Below, in pieces: positions 35,005 to 43,832 of a stretch of DNA of 64,000 nucleotides. This DNA comes from Planctomycetota bacterium (GTDB lineage Bacteria; Planctomycetota; Planctomycetia; Pirellulales; Pirellulaceae). Each line of letters opens with the position of its first letter. The stretch's first letter is position 1. The stretch spans positions 14,515 through 78,514 of the forward strand of contig JAPLNL010000121.1 of the NCBI GenBank assembly GCA_026692905.1, read 5' to 3'. The notes beneath the pieces were generated by a model, which made no database searches, was not told the DNA's origin, and saw nothing but the letters and a program-made list of their open reading frames with translations. The position numbers and the translations under genes are program-made.

Positions 35005-36468
35005 ATGGCTCGCGATCGCAACGTCTATGTTTGGCAAGCCTACGTCATCGTCATGTCGATCGTGAGTGTTGTGTGTCTCGGAGCGATGGCATTTGTGATA
35101 TTCTCAAGTGGAACGAGTGCAAAAACGGTCGAGGGGGCATTGGAGAGGGAGCAGAAAGCTCAAACGACACTGCGTGAGGAGAGCACCCGTCGTCAGCTTT
35201 TGGAGAGCATGATTGGAGTAGGAAAGCCGATTCCTGAATCCGAATTTCAGCAAATGAAGACACAGATTACGGCGGACGACAACCTGAATGCTGCAATCAA
35301 GACTTTCCAAAACAACATGGAATTATTGGGGCCAAGTGCTTCGGAGCGAAGCTATTCCAAGCTGGCGACCACCCTCATGGCTGAGCTGCGAGCTCGCAAT
35401 CAGCAGCTCTTGACATCCAGAGAGAAAGAACAAACGCAGAAGGATGAGTTTGAGTTAAAACTGGCTCAAGAAACCAAAGCCCGCGAGGCTGAAAAGCAGA
35501 ACGCGATGGATCTTTCCGTCAAGCTCGACAAGGAGTTGGTAAAGTATGCAGAGGACATCAAAACCCAGCAGGAAAAGTGGGACAAGGAAGTAGCCGAGAA
35601 AAACAAGACCTTTCAAACGGTGCAGAAAAAAGCTAGGGATTTGGAAGGTAGGGTAGAGGAGCAAACGAAAAAGAACGCAGAGCTTCAGAAGACTTTGGAC
35701 GGAGTGGTTCGCAAGCTAGAAGAAATCAAGGGGGAAGACTTCCAGTACGCTCAAGGAGAGATCACTCAGGTAACCAACGGTGGTGATCTGGTCTGGATCA
35801 ATCTAGGAAAGTTAAATGGATTGCGACCAGGTGTTCGGTTTGGCGTAATTGACAGTAACACGAGCCGTGTAGCCGATGCCAAGCCGAAAGCAAGAATCGA
35901 AGTGATACAGTCCGACGATCGGCTTTCGAGATGTCGCGTTCTTTCAGATCGTGCCCCAACAACGATTTTGACAGGCGACAAGATTTATTCGCCGACTTGG
36001 AATCCAAACCAAAAGACGGAAATTGCTTTGGTAGGCAAGATGGACATGAATGGGGACGGAACGGATGACAGAGAGACGATCAAAGCGTTGATTGAGCAAA
36101 ACGGCGGCGTTGTAACACTCGATTTGCCACCTGGAGCAGTCTATAAGGGAAAACTGAGCTTCGACACACGCTGGATGGTTATGGGAGAGGATTTCAAGAG
36201 AGCTCCAGGTGCAGTGGATGACCCGGCAAGCGATAATGCGGCAGCGAAAGCTAGAAGAGAACTTGAGGCCGACGCCAAATCGAAGGGTATTAGCTTTATC
36301 AACGTGGACAAACTTCAGGGCTGGCTACGCGCGTCAGGGGAAACCGACGTTTCTCCAATGGGTAGCGCGATGAGACCCAATTTGGACCAATTCAAGGACA
36401 GTCGTCGATCCGAGGGAACCGGTCGCGTTTCTGAGATTTTCGAAAAACGAAACGCCATTAAGCCGTAA
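35005..36468 (+). CDS. Membrane-anchored coiled-coil protein with possible BRCT-like C-terminal domain
   Basis: 487 residues. One N-terminal membrane helix (AYVIVMSIVSVVCLGAMAFVIF, about residues 13-34) is followed by a long, charged coiled coil (about 130-255; KEQTQKDEFELKLAQETKAREAEKQ). Residues 255-330 form a small beta domain (GEITQVTNGGDLVWINLGKLNGLRPGVRFGVID). Residues 345-400 (EIALVGKMDMNGDGTDDRET and IKALIEQNGGVV) have the spacing of a BRCT domain, with the GG turn after a helix and a later DTRWMVMG strand, but this is a tentative reading. A long external or periplasmic reach is implied. It is divergent from the PQQ propeller gene, and its partner is unknown. Confidence 0.75.
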   Translation: MARDRNVYVWQAYVIVMSIVSVVCLGAMAFVIFSSGTSAKTVEGALEREQKAQTTLREESTRRQLLESMIGVGKPIPESEFQQMKTQITADDNLNAAIKTFQNNMELLGPSASERSYSKLATTLMAELRARNQQLLTSREKEQTQKDEFELKLAQETKAREAEKQNAMDLSVKLDKELVKYAEDIKTQQEKWDKEVAEKNKTFQTVQKKARDLEGRVEEQTKKNAELQKTLDGVVRKLEEIKGEDFQYAQGEITQVTNGGDLVWINLGKLNGLRPGVRFGVIDSNTSRVADAKPKARIEVIQSDDRLSRCRVLSDRAPTTILTGDKIYSPTWNPNQKTEIALVGKMDMNGDGTDDRETIKALIEQNGGVVTLDLPPGAVYKGKLSFDTRWMVMGEDFKRAPGAVDDPASDNAAAKARRELEADAKSKGISFINVDKLQGWLRASGETDVSPMGSAMRPNLDQFKDSRRSEGTGRVSEIFEKRNAIKP

Positions 36469-36537
36469 CAGGTATCCCCAAAGTGTTTTGAGTCGTTACC
36501 GCATTGTGGTGACTACAGAGGATTGGCGATCGCGAAA

Positions 36538-37395
36538 ATGCTCGGAACACTAGTGCAGACCACGACAAGCGACGGGGTTAAGCTGCATGGTTTTCTTTCT
36601 GAGCCACGTCGGATGGTCCATGCTTGGCTCTGCGTTCATGGGGTGAACAGCAATTTCTATAGTTCAACTTTGCTCAGCGAGCTTAGCCGAAAACTCGCAC
36701 ACGAAGACACCGCGGTGCTGCTCGTCAATACTCGTGGGCACGACATCCTCAGCTTCAATACGGGTCCGACACCAATGCGTGTAGGGTCGCAGATCGAAAG
36801 CCTTTCGGCCAGCCAACTTGATCTGGACGCTTGGGTCCAGTTTTTGGTCAAGAGAGGGGTGGATCGCATCTCCTTGTTGGGGCATAGTCTAGGAGCACTT
36901 AAGTGCCTACTTTGGAGCCTGAAAAAGCACGATTACCTTAGCTCGCTCGTAGCGATATCTCCTCCACGCTTGAATACGGATTTATTGCTTAAAGACCCCG
37001 TTCGCGGACCGGTCTTTCTTCGTCATCTCGCGGAGGCTTCCGAGCAATGTGAGAATGGTGCTCCTGAGTTTGTGATGAAGGTCCGTTTTCCATTGCCGAT
37101 GTGGATATGTGCCTCTACCTACAAGGACAAATACGGGAGCGGTGACAAGTACGATTATCTGGCATTCGCGGACCAATTGAGAATCCCCACGCTTTGGACC
37201 TTTGGCCAATTTGAGGTTGAGGAGGGCTCGGCAAACTTTCGTGGCGCGGATATCGAACTAAAACGACATTTAGGCCTGGGCGACTTTCACGCCGGGCAAA
37301 CAGTTCGCGTCATCGCTGGCGCGGATCATTCCTATCGCGGGGTTTTAGAGCAGCTTGGCGATTGTATCGGCAATTGGGTAAAGGATTTGGGCTAA
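36538..37395 (+). CDS. Alpha/beta-hydrolase
   Basis: 285 residues from the ATG at 36538; a TTG at 36523 is in frame with an AGAGGA sequence immediately before it. The oxyanion-hole strand is CVHGVNSNFYSS, the nucleophile elbow is GHSLG (SLLGHSLGALKCL), the acid is likely in WTFGQFEVEEG and the base histidine in AGADHSYRGV. There is no signal peptide, so it is cytoplasmic. Resemblance is to serine aminopeptidase/lysophospholipase-like (Hydrolase_4 or DUF1749) members; the substrate is unknown. It may be co-transcribed with the coiled-coil protein upstream (about 70 bp away). Confidence 0.82.
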   Translation: MLGTLVQTTTSDGVKLHGFLSEPRRMVHAWLCVHGVNSNFYSSTLLSELSRKLAHEDTAVLLVNTRGHDILSFNTGPTPMRVGSQIESLSASQLDLDAWVQFLVKRGVDRISLLGHSLGALKCLLWSLKKHDYLSSLVAISPPRLNTDLLLKDPVRGPVFLRHLAEASEQCENGAPEFVMKVRFPLPMWICASTYKDKYGSGDKYDYLAFADQLRIPTLWTFGQFEVEEGSANFRGADIELKRHLGLGDFHAGQTVRVIAGADHSYRGVLEQLGDCIGNWVKDLG

Positions 37396-37528
37396 ACGGA
37401 GGCGTGGACGCCGAAAGCAAGCGTTTTGCATGCCTTGAAATTCGGTTACAATGCTGTCGGAAAGTCAGTTCTGCAGAGGTCGGACATTTGTTCGATTCCA
37501 CCACGTCTCTATCCATACCCTACCATTT

Positions 37529-38659
37529 ATGACCGTTTCATCTCCAGCTTGGTTGGCCACAACCGAGCAAATCGCGACCGCAAAACAATCCCTCGATCAA
37601 CATGCTTATGAATCCGTGCAGTGGCACTTTCATGACTCGACGGGGTCCCCGTTTTGGCTTGAGAAGAAAAAAGAGCTTAAGTTCGATCCGTTGACCGAAG
37701 TGAAGGTATTCGATGATTTGAAGAAGTTCCCGGAATTTGAAGATGAATGGCTTCGGGGAGGCCCAATCAATCGATGGATACCGAAGGGACTGTTAGGAAA
37801 ACCTGCCTACGTTTTTGAGACGGGGGGAACAACTGGTATCCCAAAAAGCCGAATGGTGATCGATGATTTTCGGATCGATTATGAATTGTTTAGCCACACT
37901 CTGCCGGATGAGTATTTTCCAAAAGGTAGTAACTGGTTGATGCTCGGTCCGTCCGGTCCGCGACGTCTTCGACTGGCGATTGAACATCTTTGTCAGTATC
38001 GCGGCGGGATTTGCTTTTGTATCGACCTAGATCCACGCTGGGTAGTCAAGCTCATTAAGAAGGGTTGGATGGAGCACTTGGAGGAGTACAAGCGTCATTG
38101 TATTGACCAAGCCATTACGATTTTGACGGCAAATCACGACATTAAATGCATGTTCACGACCCCGAAGTTGCTTGAGTCGTTGGCTGCTGGACTTGCGGAA
38201 AAGGATACCAGTATCCAAGAAATCGGGATTACTGGGATTTTTTCGGGAGGGACGGAGTTCACTCCTCAGTGGACACGTTTTTGCGTCGAGGAACTCCTTG
38301 GTGGCCCAGCGGAAGAGAGTGGGGTTTACATGACGCCAACTTATGGCAATACGCTCATGGGGCTTGCTTGTTCAAGGCCGGTAATTCTGGAGGAAGATTA
38401 TACGATTGCTTACTATGCGCCCCAGCCTAGAGCGGTCGTTGAGGTCGTCGATTTCGATGACCATACCAAGGTCGTTGGTTATGGCGAAACCGGGCGTGTG
38501 AAACTTTATACGATGACGAAGGAGTTCTTTGTCCCTGGATTTTTGGAACGAGACGAAGGGGAACGAGAGATGCCTTACAAGAAGTATCCTTGGGATGGGG
38601 TGAGTGGTGTTCGTCCTTACAGGGCGTTTGCCTCATCCACCACCGTTGGCGTTTACTAG
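37529..38659 (+). CDS. ANL-superfamily adenylating enzyme (PaaK/LuxE-like)
   Basis: 376 residues from the ATG at 37529; the longer frame to 37451 is not homologous. The P-loop ETGGTTGIPKSRM (about residues 97-109) and the later FSGGTEFTPQW and VYMTPTYGNTLMG stretches (adenine and A8-type motifs) place it among acyl/aryl-adenylate-forming enzymes. Size and divergence are nearer to phenylacetate-CoA ligase or LuxE acyl-protein synthetase than to full acyl-CoA synthetases. It presumably activates a carboxylic acid as an adenylate. The neighbouring gene encodes an aldehyde-dehydrogenase-fold enzyme, so the activated acid may be reduced there. Substrate unknown. Confidence 0.78.
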   Translation: MTVSSPAWLATTEQIATAKQSLDQHAYESVQWHFHDSTGSPFWLEKKKELKFDPLTEVKVFDDLKKFPEFEDEWLRGGPINRWIPKGLLGKPAYVFETGGTTGIPKSRMVIDDFRIDYELFSHTLPDEYFPKGSNWLMLGPSGPRRLRLAIEHLCQYRGGICFCIDLDPRWVVKLIKKGWMEHLEEYKRHCIDQAITILTANHDIKCMFTTPKLLESLAAGLAEKDTSIQEIGITGIFSGGTEFTPQWTRFCVEELLGGPAEESGVYMTPTYGNTLMGLACSRPVILEEDYTIAYYAPQPRAVVEVVDFDDHTKVVGYGETGRVKLYTMTKEFFVPGFLERDEGEREMPYKKYPWDGVSGVRPYRAFASSTTVGVY

Positions 38660-38781
38660 TTCATTTCAAGCCAAATTCATCCATTTGGTGATTGGTGAAA
38701 TTGATTTCCGATCACCGATAGCCCCCGCGCAAACTGCTGGGGCGAGTTCATTGTCTTTTACTTTATCGGGAGTTTATAAAC

Positions 38782-40224
38782 GTGCTGACGATCAACCCAA
38801 TACGCTGGGGCAAGCAATACAAGTCACTTGATTTCCAAGAAGTATTTCATTTTGATACTGGCGAGCCAATTGCAAAGATCGGGCAGGTTAATGGTGGCAT
38901 GGTCGAAATGGACATGCGTAAGGCAGCGAATGCGAGAAAGGCATTGCGGTCCATTCCGACTCCCGAATTGATTGCTCGCTGCAAAAAAGCCGCCCACCTA
39001 TTCGAACACGAGACACTGCCGCTGGGCGATGGGCATCAAACCGTCGACGAGTTCATACACCAGCAATCGGCGAGCACTGGTCTTCCAGAGCACATGTGCC
39101 GAAACAACATGCAAAAGAATTGTTTTGTGTTGAGCAACATCGACACGATTCTCGACGCATTGACTCGAGGTCTCGATCTCGATATTTTCAGTAAGGGTTA
39201 TGGCGAGGAGGGTCGCAATGTCACGGTAAGTTACCAGTGTCAGACACCTGTTCTTGGAGCTGTCTTACCGAATAACTCACCCGGCGTACATACGTTGTGG
39301 CTTCCTGCTGTTCCGCTCCAGGTGGGCTTGGTACTGAAGCCGGGCTCGCAAGAGCCTTGGACCCCTTATCGAATGATTAGTGCCTACATTGAGGCGGGGA
39401 TTCCTGCCGAAGCGTTTTGTTTGTACCCAGGTGGACATGATGTTGGTTCAACCATCATGAACAAGTGTTCCCGAAGCATGATCTTCGGCAGTGCACATAC
39501 GGTTGACCAATACTCAGGCAATCCACGCGTCCAAGCGCACGGTCCGGGATTTTCGAAAATTTTGATCGGGGACGACGTCGTCGACCAATGGGAAGACTAT
39601 TTGGATTTGATGGTAGAGAGTGTCCTCAGCAATTCAGGCCGGAGCTGCATCAACTGCTCTGGCATTTGGGCATCTCGTCACACGAAAGCCATCGGTGAAG
39701 CGCTCGCTGCTCGCATGGGAGCTATTGAGATTTTGCCACCTACCGATCCGAAGGCAGCCTTGGCGGCCTTCACCAATCCGCAGATGGCCAAAGGAACTTA
39801 CGCCATGGTTCAACAGGACCTAGCCGAAGCTGGCGTGACGGATATGACAGCCTCCTTTGGAGAACGGCTCGTTGAGCGTGAACGATCTGCTTACTTGCGT
39901 CCCATGGTAGTAACCGCCGACTCCCCGCAACGCGGTGTCGCGATGAAGGAGTACATGTTTCCTTTCGTTTCGGTAGTGCAGTGCAGTCAAAAGGACATGA
40001 TCAAATCGATTGGATCAACGCTTGTCGGCACAGCGCTCACTGCCGATGAAGCTTGGATTGATGACTTAACGAATGCGACACATATTGATCGCTTGAACAT
40101 TGGTCCGATGCCGACCAGTCGTCTCAATTGGTTGCAACCACACGAAGGGAACTTGATCGACTTCCTCTTCCGGTCTCGGGCGTATCAAGTTGTTCCGATG
40201 CGAGTACCGCAATCGGTCGGCTAA
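38782..40224 (+). CDS. Aldehyde-dehydrogenase-fold enzyme, LuxC-like acyl reductase candidate
   Basis: 480 residues from the GTG at 38782, which has GGGAG eight bases upstream. The fold is that of aldehyde dehydrogenases: a Rossmann block [20 protein letters not shown], the [13 protein letters not shown] segment, and the nucleophile C289 in [13 protein letters not shown], with a second cysteine C292. The usual FTG(S/G)xxVG nucleotide loop is replaced by [10 protein letters not shown] and no ELGGK glutamate is evident. Missing that base is expected in acyl-CoA/acyl-enzyme reductases (LuxC type), which need no water activation. Together with the adenylating enzyme it could reduce an acid to an aldehyde. 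About 120 bp separates the two genes. Confidence 0.76.
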   Translation: MLTINPIRWGKQYKSLDFQEVFHFDTGEPIAKIGQVNGGMVEMDMRKAANARKALRSIPTPELIARCKKAAHLFEHETLPLGDGHQTVDEFIHQQSASTGLPEHMCRNNMQKNCFVLSNIDTILDALTRGLDLDIFSKGYGEEGRNVTVSYQCQTPVLGAVLPNNSPGVHTLWLPAVPLQVGLVLKPGSQEPWTPYRMISAYIEAGIPAEAFCLYPGGHDVGSTIMNKCSRSMIFGSAHTVDQYSGNPRVQAHGPGFSKILIGDDVVDQWEDYLDLMVESVLSNSGRSCINCSGIWASRHTKAIGEALAARMGAIEILPPTDPKAALAAFTNPQMAKGTYAMVQQDLAEAGVTDMTASFGERLVERERSAYLRPMVVTADSPQRGVAMKEYMFPFVSVVQCSQKDMIKSIGSTLVGTALTADEAWIDDLTNATHIDRLNIGPMPTSRLNWLQPHEGNLIDFLFRSRAYQVVPMRVPQSVG

Positions 40225-40271
40225 AGTGTCTCACAATTGTCCTCAATTGTTCAAGCATTGAATCACTCTTC

Positions 40272-40679
40272 ATGACCGACATCATCTACCAACTTGAACC
40301 AGAGCTTGGGGCGGAGGAATTCATCGATTGCTTGGTGCGTTCGACCCTCGCAGAGCGACGTCCTGTTGGCGATCGTGAAACGATTTGTGGGATGCTTAAA
40401 AAAGCCGGAGTGATCGTTACGGCACGGGCCACGGGCGGATTGTTGGTTGGGGTTTCTCGCGCGATAACCGATTTTTGCTATTGTACGTATTTGTCGGATT
40501 TGGCGGTTGACACAGCGTTTCAAGGTCAAGGGATCGGCCGAATCTTGATCGAGCGCACGCACGAAGCGGCGGGGCGCAAAACGATGCTTTTGCTGCTTTC
40601 GGCTCCTGCGGCCGAGTCGTTTTATCCGCATATTGGGATGACTCCGCACCGAAGTGCATGGTGCTTGCCCAGGCAATAG
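40272..40679 (+). CDS. GNAT-family N-acetyltransferase
   Basis: 135 residues from the ATG at 40272. The acetyl-CoA-binding motif A is [20 protein letters not shown], with the Q-x-x-G-I-G turn, followed by ESFYPHIGM, the typical terminal block. The substrate cannot be inferred. It starts 47 bases after the ALDH-fold gene and may belong to its operon. Confidence 0.88.
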   Translation: MTDIIYQLEPELGAEEFIDCLVRSTLAERRPVGDRETICGMLKKAGVIVTARATGGLLVGVSRAITDFCYCTYLSDLAVDTAFQGQGIGRILIERTHEAAGRKTMLLLLSAPAAESFYPHIGMTPHRSAWCLPRQ

Positions 40680-41026
40680 TCTTGGGCTGATGTACCGTTT
40701 CGGCAAACGGCAGCGTGAGGAATATTTAAGCACGTCGCGCCAGCTAGTGATTGAATTCTAAATTCACGAGGTTTGGGCGTCGTGCTTAGTTATCTCATCT
40801 TGGATCGCGTAGGCATATTGCGTGCTTCCATTGCATCAATTAGAAATAGGCCCTCTCAACGAAAAAGCTAGGATTGCCTAAATTTGGCTGCGATTCCCGT
40901 CTCGTACCCAAATTTGACTAGCTGTTCCTCTGCAAGTAGTCCTGTTGTTATGGTGGCAAGCCGGCCTTTGATTATGCTGGTAGTGAAACTTGATTTGTCG
41001 TTTTTCCCAGATGGATGGAGTGAATA
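40680..41026. other. Intergenic region before the peptide transporter
   Basis: About 350 bp holding the degenerate inverted repeat at 40,727-40,788 and otherwise no gene. A GGAG sequence precedes the GTG start at 41027. No promoter was identified by eye. Confidence 0.5.
40727..40788. repeat. GCACGACG inverted repeat, copy 3 (degenerate)
   Basis: TAAGCACGTCGCGCCAGCTA GTGA and GGGCGTCGTGCTTA, with TTGAATTCTAAATTCA between. It keeps the outer arms and the CTAGTGA / ACTAG-like interior of copies 1 and 2 but has several mismatches, as expected of an old insertion. Confidence 0.7.
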
Positions 41027-43180
41027 GTGCACGTAGGTAACACGCAAGTTTCGAAGATCGATCCGGAAACCCTTCCAACCCTTTTTGGGCATCCGACGGG
41101 GCTTTATACATTGTTTTTTGCCGAAATGTGGGAGCGATTCTCTTTCTACGGCATGCGTGCGTTGTTGGTCCTGTACATGACCAAGGGCTTTTTGGGATTT
41201 GGAGACAAGGACGCCACCGCCGTTTATGGTGGGTATATGGCGCTCATCTATATGACACCGCTTTTTGGCGGAATGATTGCAGACCGAATGCTTGGGAAGC
41301 GGACGGCAGTCGTTATCGGCGGATTGCTCATGGCAATGGGACACTTGCTCATGATGATCCAGACGGAACTTTGGTTCTTTAGTGCGTTAGGGTTCTTGAT
41401 CGCTGGCAACGGCTTCTTCAAGCCAAACATTTCTTCGATGGTAGGCGAGATGTATGGTGAAAGTAGCACCAGGCGGGACAGCGGCTTCACGATCTTTTAC
41501 ATCGGCGTGAACTTGGGGGGGGCTATTGCGCCACTTTTGTGCGGGTACATAGGCGAGACATATGGATGGGAGAGAGGCTTCGGTCTAGCGACAATCGGAA
41601 TGTTGGTTGGATTAGCGGTTTTCGTTGCCCCGAATCTTGTTACGCAAGTTCTCATCGCCATGACGGCGACGGCCAGTGTGGTGGCAATGCTCCGCTTCAA
41701 CGCAGGCGATGTGTTCTCTCTGATCTCAACTTACTTTGTCGTCTTTTCGCTCATTATTTCTGCAATCGTGGCGATTACTGCCTTAATGCGTGGCGGGCTC
41801 CCCAAGGGAATCGGTGCAGCACCGTATCCTGAGTTGTGGAGCAAGAACTTAGCCAAGGTCTTGTTCGGAATTGTAATTGCGATTCCAGTTTTCGTCCTCT
41901 TGGTCTCGGGCTTCAAAGTTGTTCCCGGCGTCCAAGATCAAGTCACATTGATTCCTGAGGCAGTGATTAAGCCGATGCAGGAAAGTCAGAACAAACTAGT
42001 CAAGGGATTAGCAAAATTTGTGGAGGAGGCCAGTCGGCCTGCAGGACTCGTTTTGGCATTATCTGGGCTCATCGCCACGATCTACTTGATTCGCGAAGCC
42101 TTGCGGATGAGCAAGATCGCGCGTGAGCGGATGTTCGTCGTCTTTATTTTGACCTTCTTTTCAATTTGGTTCTGGGCATTCTTTGAGCAACAGGGCAGTT
42201 CCATAAACAACTTTGCGGATCGAAACGTAGACCGCGTCAGTGAGAGACGCCTTGCTGCGACTAGCGATGTCGGCAGCACGATCGAGATGCGGCTGACTGC
42301 TGAGAGTCAATTGATGAAGTTGGATTATTTCAGCCAAGAGTTCCTTGGCCACGTGAATGGCTCGACGAAGATTCTTCCTCAAATCGAGAGAGCGATTCGC
42401 CAAGTTGAGGCAGCGAAGGAAGAGTCGAAACGGATGAAAGAAGAAAAGCTCAAGGCGACGATCGAAGAGCTTCAGAAAGAACCCAAGCTCACCATGACTG
42501 CCATTACGTATTTGCGTGAGTTTGCAAAACAAAAGACGGCATCACTCGACGACAAAAAAGTCGAATGGACGTTTGTGGAGGAGAATGTTGGCAAAATTGG
42601 GCTAGGCGGTTCGGAACTTCCTGCTTCGGTTTTCCAAGCGGTCAACAGCATGTTTATTATCCTGCTAGGGCTTGTTCTGACAGCGCTGTGGAGTTTTCTT
42701 GGTTCGTTCGGAATGGAGCCGACGGCACCCGTGAAATTCGCTCTAAGCTTGATCCAGGTTGGGCTTGGATTTGGCATGATCTATTTTGGAACTCTTGCGT
42801 CCGATTCAGATGGAATGGTCGGGTCGTATTGGCTTATCCTGTTTTTCCTCTTGTTAACAACTGCGGAGCTCTGTCTTTCTCCGATTGGGTTGTCCATGGT
42901 GACGAAGTTGTCGCCTGCTCGGTTGGTTAGCACGGTCATGGGATCATGGTTCTTGGCAACCGCCTTTGCCCACTACTTGGCTGGCATCATTGCACAATTT
43001 GCATCCGTGAATGAAGGTGGCGGGACTATTGTTCCGATCCCTGCTGCGACGGTGCATATTTATGGGGACGTCTATAAACTACTAGCAATTTGTTCCTGTG
43101 TTGCGGGTGTCATTTGCTTGGCCTTTTCGCCACTGTTGATTAAGTGGATGCATATCGGCGAAATCGATCCGGACGCCTAA
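41027..43180 (+). CDS. POT/PTR-family proton-dependent peptide transporter with a large central insertion
   Basis: 717 residues starting at a GTG. The proton-coupling motif E33-x-x-E36-R37 (EMWERFSFYG) is present, and there are 12 or more membrane helices (AVYGGYMALIYMTPLFGGMIA, FIAGNGFFKPNI and so on), so it imports di- or tripeptides with protons. The family is usually about 450-500 residues; here about 110 residues between the two helix bundles (roughly residues 400-515) form a charged helical/coiled-coil insertion (VEAAKEESKRMKEEKLKATI), and the loop before it has a KVVPGVQDQVTLIPEAVIKP stretch. The insertion probably sits outside the transport core. Its stop is one base before the next gene. 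Confidence 0.88.
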   Translation: MHVGNTQVSKIDPETLPTLFGHPTGLYTLFFAEMWERFSFYGMRALLVLYMTKGFLGFGDKDATAVYGGYMALIYMTPLFGGMIADRMLGKRTAVVIGGLLMAMGHLLMMIQTELWFFSALGFLIAGNGFFKPNISSMVGEMYGESSTRRDSGFTIFYIGVNLGGAIAPLLCGYIGETYGWERGFGLATIGMLVGLAVFVAPNLVTQVLIAMTATASVVAMLRFNAGDVFSLISTYFVVFSLIISAIVAITALMRGGLPKGIGAAPYPELWSKNLAKVLFGIVIAIPVFVLLVSGFKVVPGVQDQVTLIPEAVIKPMQESQNKLVKGLAKFVEEASRPAGLVLALSGLIATIYLIREALRMSKIARERMFVVFILTFFSIWFWAFFEQQGSSINNFADRNVDRVSERRLAATSDVGSTIEMRLTAESQLMKLDYFSQEFLGHVNGSTKILPQIERAIRQVEAAKEESKRMKEEKLKATIEELQKEPKLTMTAITYLREFAKQKTASLDDKKVEWTFVEENVGKIGLGGSELPASVFQAVNSMFIILLGLVLTALWSFLGSFGMEPTAPVKFALSLIQVGLGFGMIYFGTLASDSDGMVGSYWLILFFLLLTTAELCLSPIGLSMVTKLSPARLVSTVMGSWFLATAFAHYLAGIIAQFASVNEGGGTIVPIPAATVHIYGDVYKLLAICSCVAGVICLAFSPLLIKWMHIGEIDPDA

Positions 43181-43181
43181 A

Positions 43182-43808
43182 ATGCTATTTGATTCCCACG
43201 AAATTCTCGCGAAAGCCAAGCAGGGAGATGAAATCGCCAAGGGCGAGTTGTTGAATCGTTTTCGGCCTTATCTGAATGTTATTGCCCAGCGACATCTCGA
43301 CGAACGATTACAGAGCCGACTTGATTACGCGGACGTGGTTCAGATTACATTTTTGGAGGCCGCCCGGGACTTCGATCATTTTCGTGGCGATTCAGTTGAG
43401 TCCCTGCTGGCTTGGCTGCGTAACATTCTTCGTAACAATGTATCGACCGCGCATCAACATCATTTAGCCGCACAGAAACGCTCTGCTCGCAAGGAAGTAA
43501 CGTTGCGAGTCAGTTCTGAATCCGGTGGGAGTTCGCTGGGGATGCAGGACATGGTTCCGTCGGAGTCTTCGTCTCCTAGCCAACGAATGATGCGAGACGA
43601 AGCGTCCGTCGTACTTGCGACTTGTCTGGAGCAACTACCTGAGACACAGCGTGAAGCGATTCGAATGCGGTATTTGGAGGGGATGTCGCTAAAAGAAATC
43701 GCGGAACGGATTGCAAAATCCGAAATGGCAGTTGCCGGGCTATTGAAGCGAGGTCTTCGGACGCTGCGAGAAGAAATGGCGAATCGCCAAAACGGCATAA
43801 GTGCCTAA
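43182..43808 (+). CDS. ECF-like RNA polymerase sigma factor
   Basis: 208 residues. Region 2 (IAQRHLDERLQSRLDYADVVQITFLEAARDF-type sequence, shown by LDYADVVQITFLEAARDFDH, and the SLLAWLRNILRNN block) and region 4 (LPETQREAIRMRYLEGMSLKEIAERI, MAVAGLLKRGLRTLREEM) are present, separated by a serine-rich linker of about 40 residues. This is the planctomycete-style extracytoplasmic-function-like type with no obvious anti-sigma gene nearby. The ATG follows the transporter stop by one base, so it is translationally coupled to it. Confidence 0.87.
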   Translation: MLFDSHEILAKAKQGDEIAKGELLNRFRPYLNVIAQRHLDERLQSRLDYADVVQITFLEAARDFDHFRGDSVESLLAWLRNILRNNVSTAHQHHLAAQKRSARKEVTLRVSSESGGSSLGMQDMVPSESSSPSQRMMRDEASVVLATCLEQLPETQREAIRMRYLEGMSLKEIAERIAKSEMAVAGLLKRGLRTLREEMANRQNGISA

Positions 43809-43832
43809 GTATCCTGACAAGAAAGAAACAAC

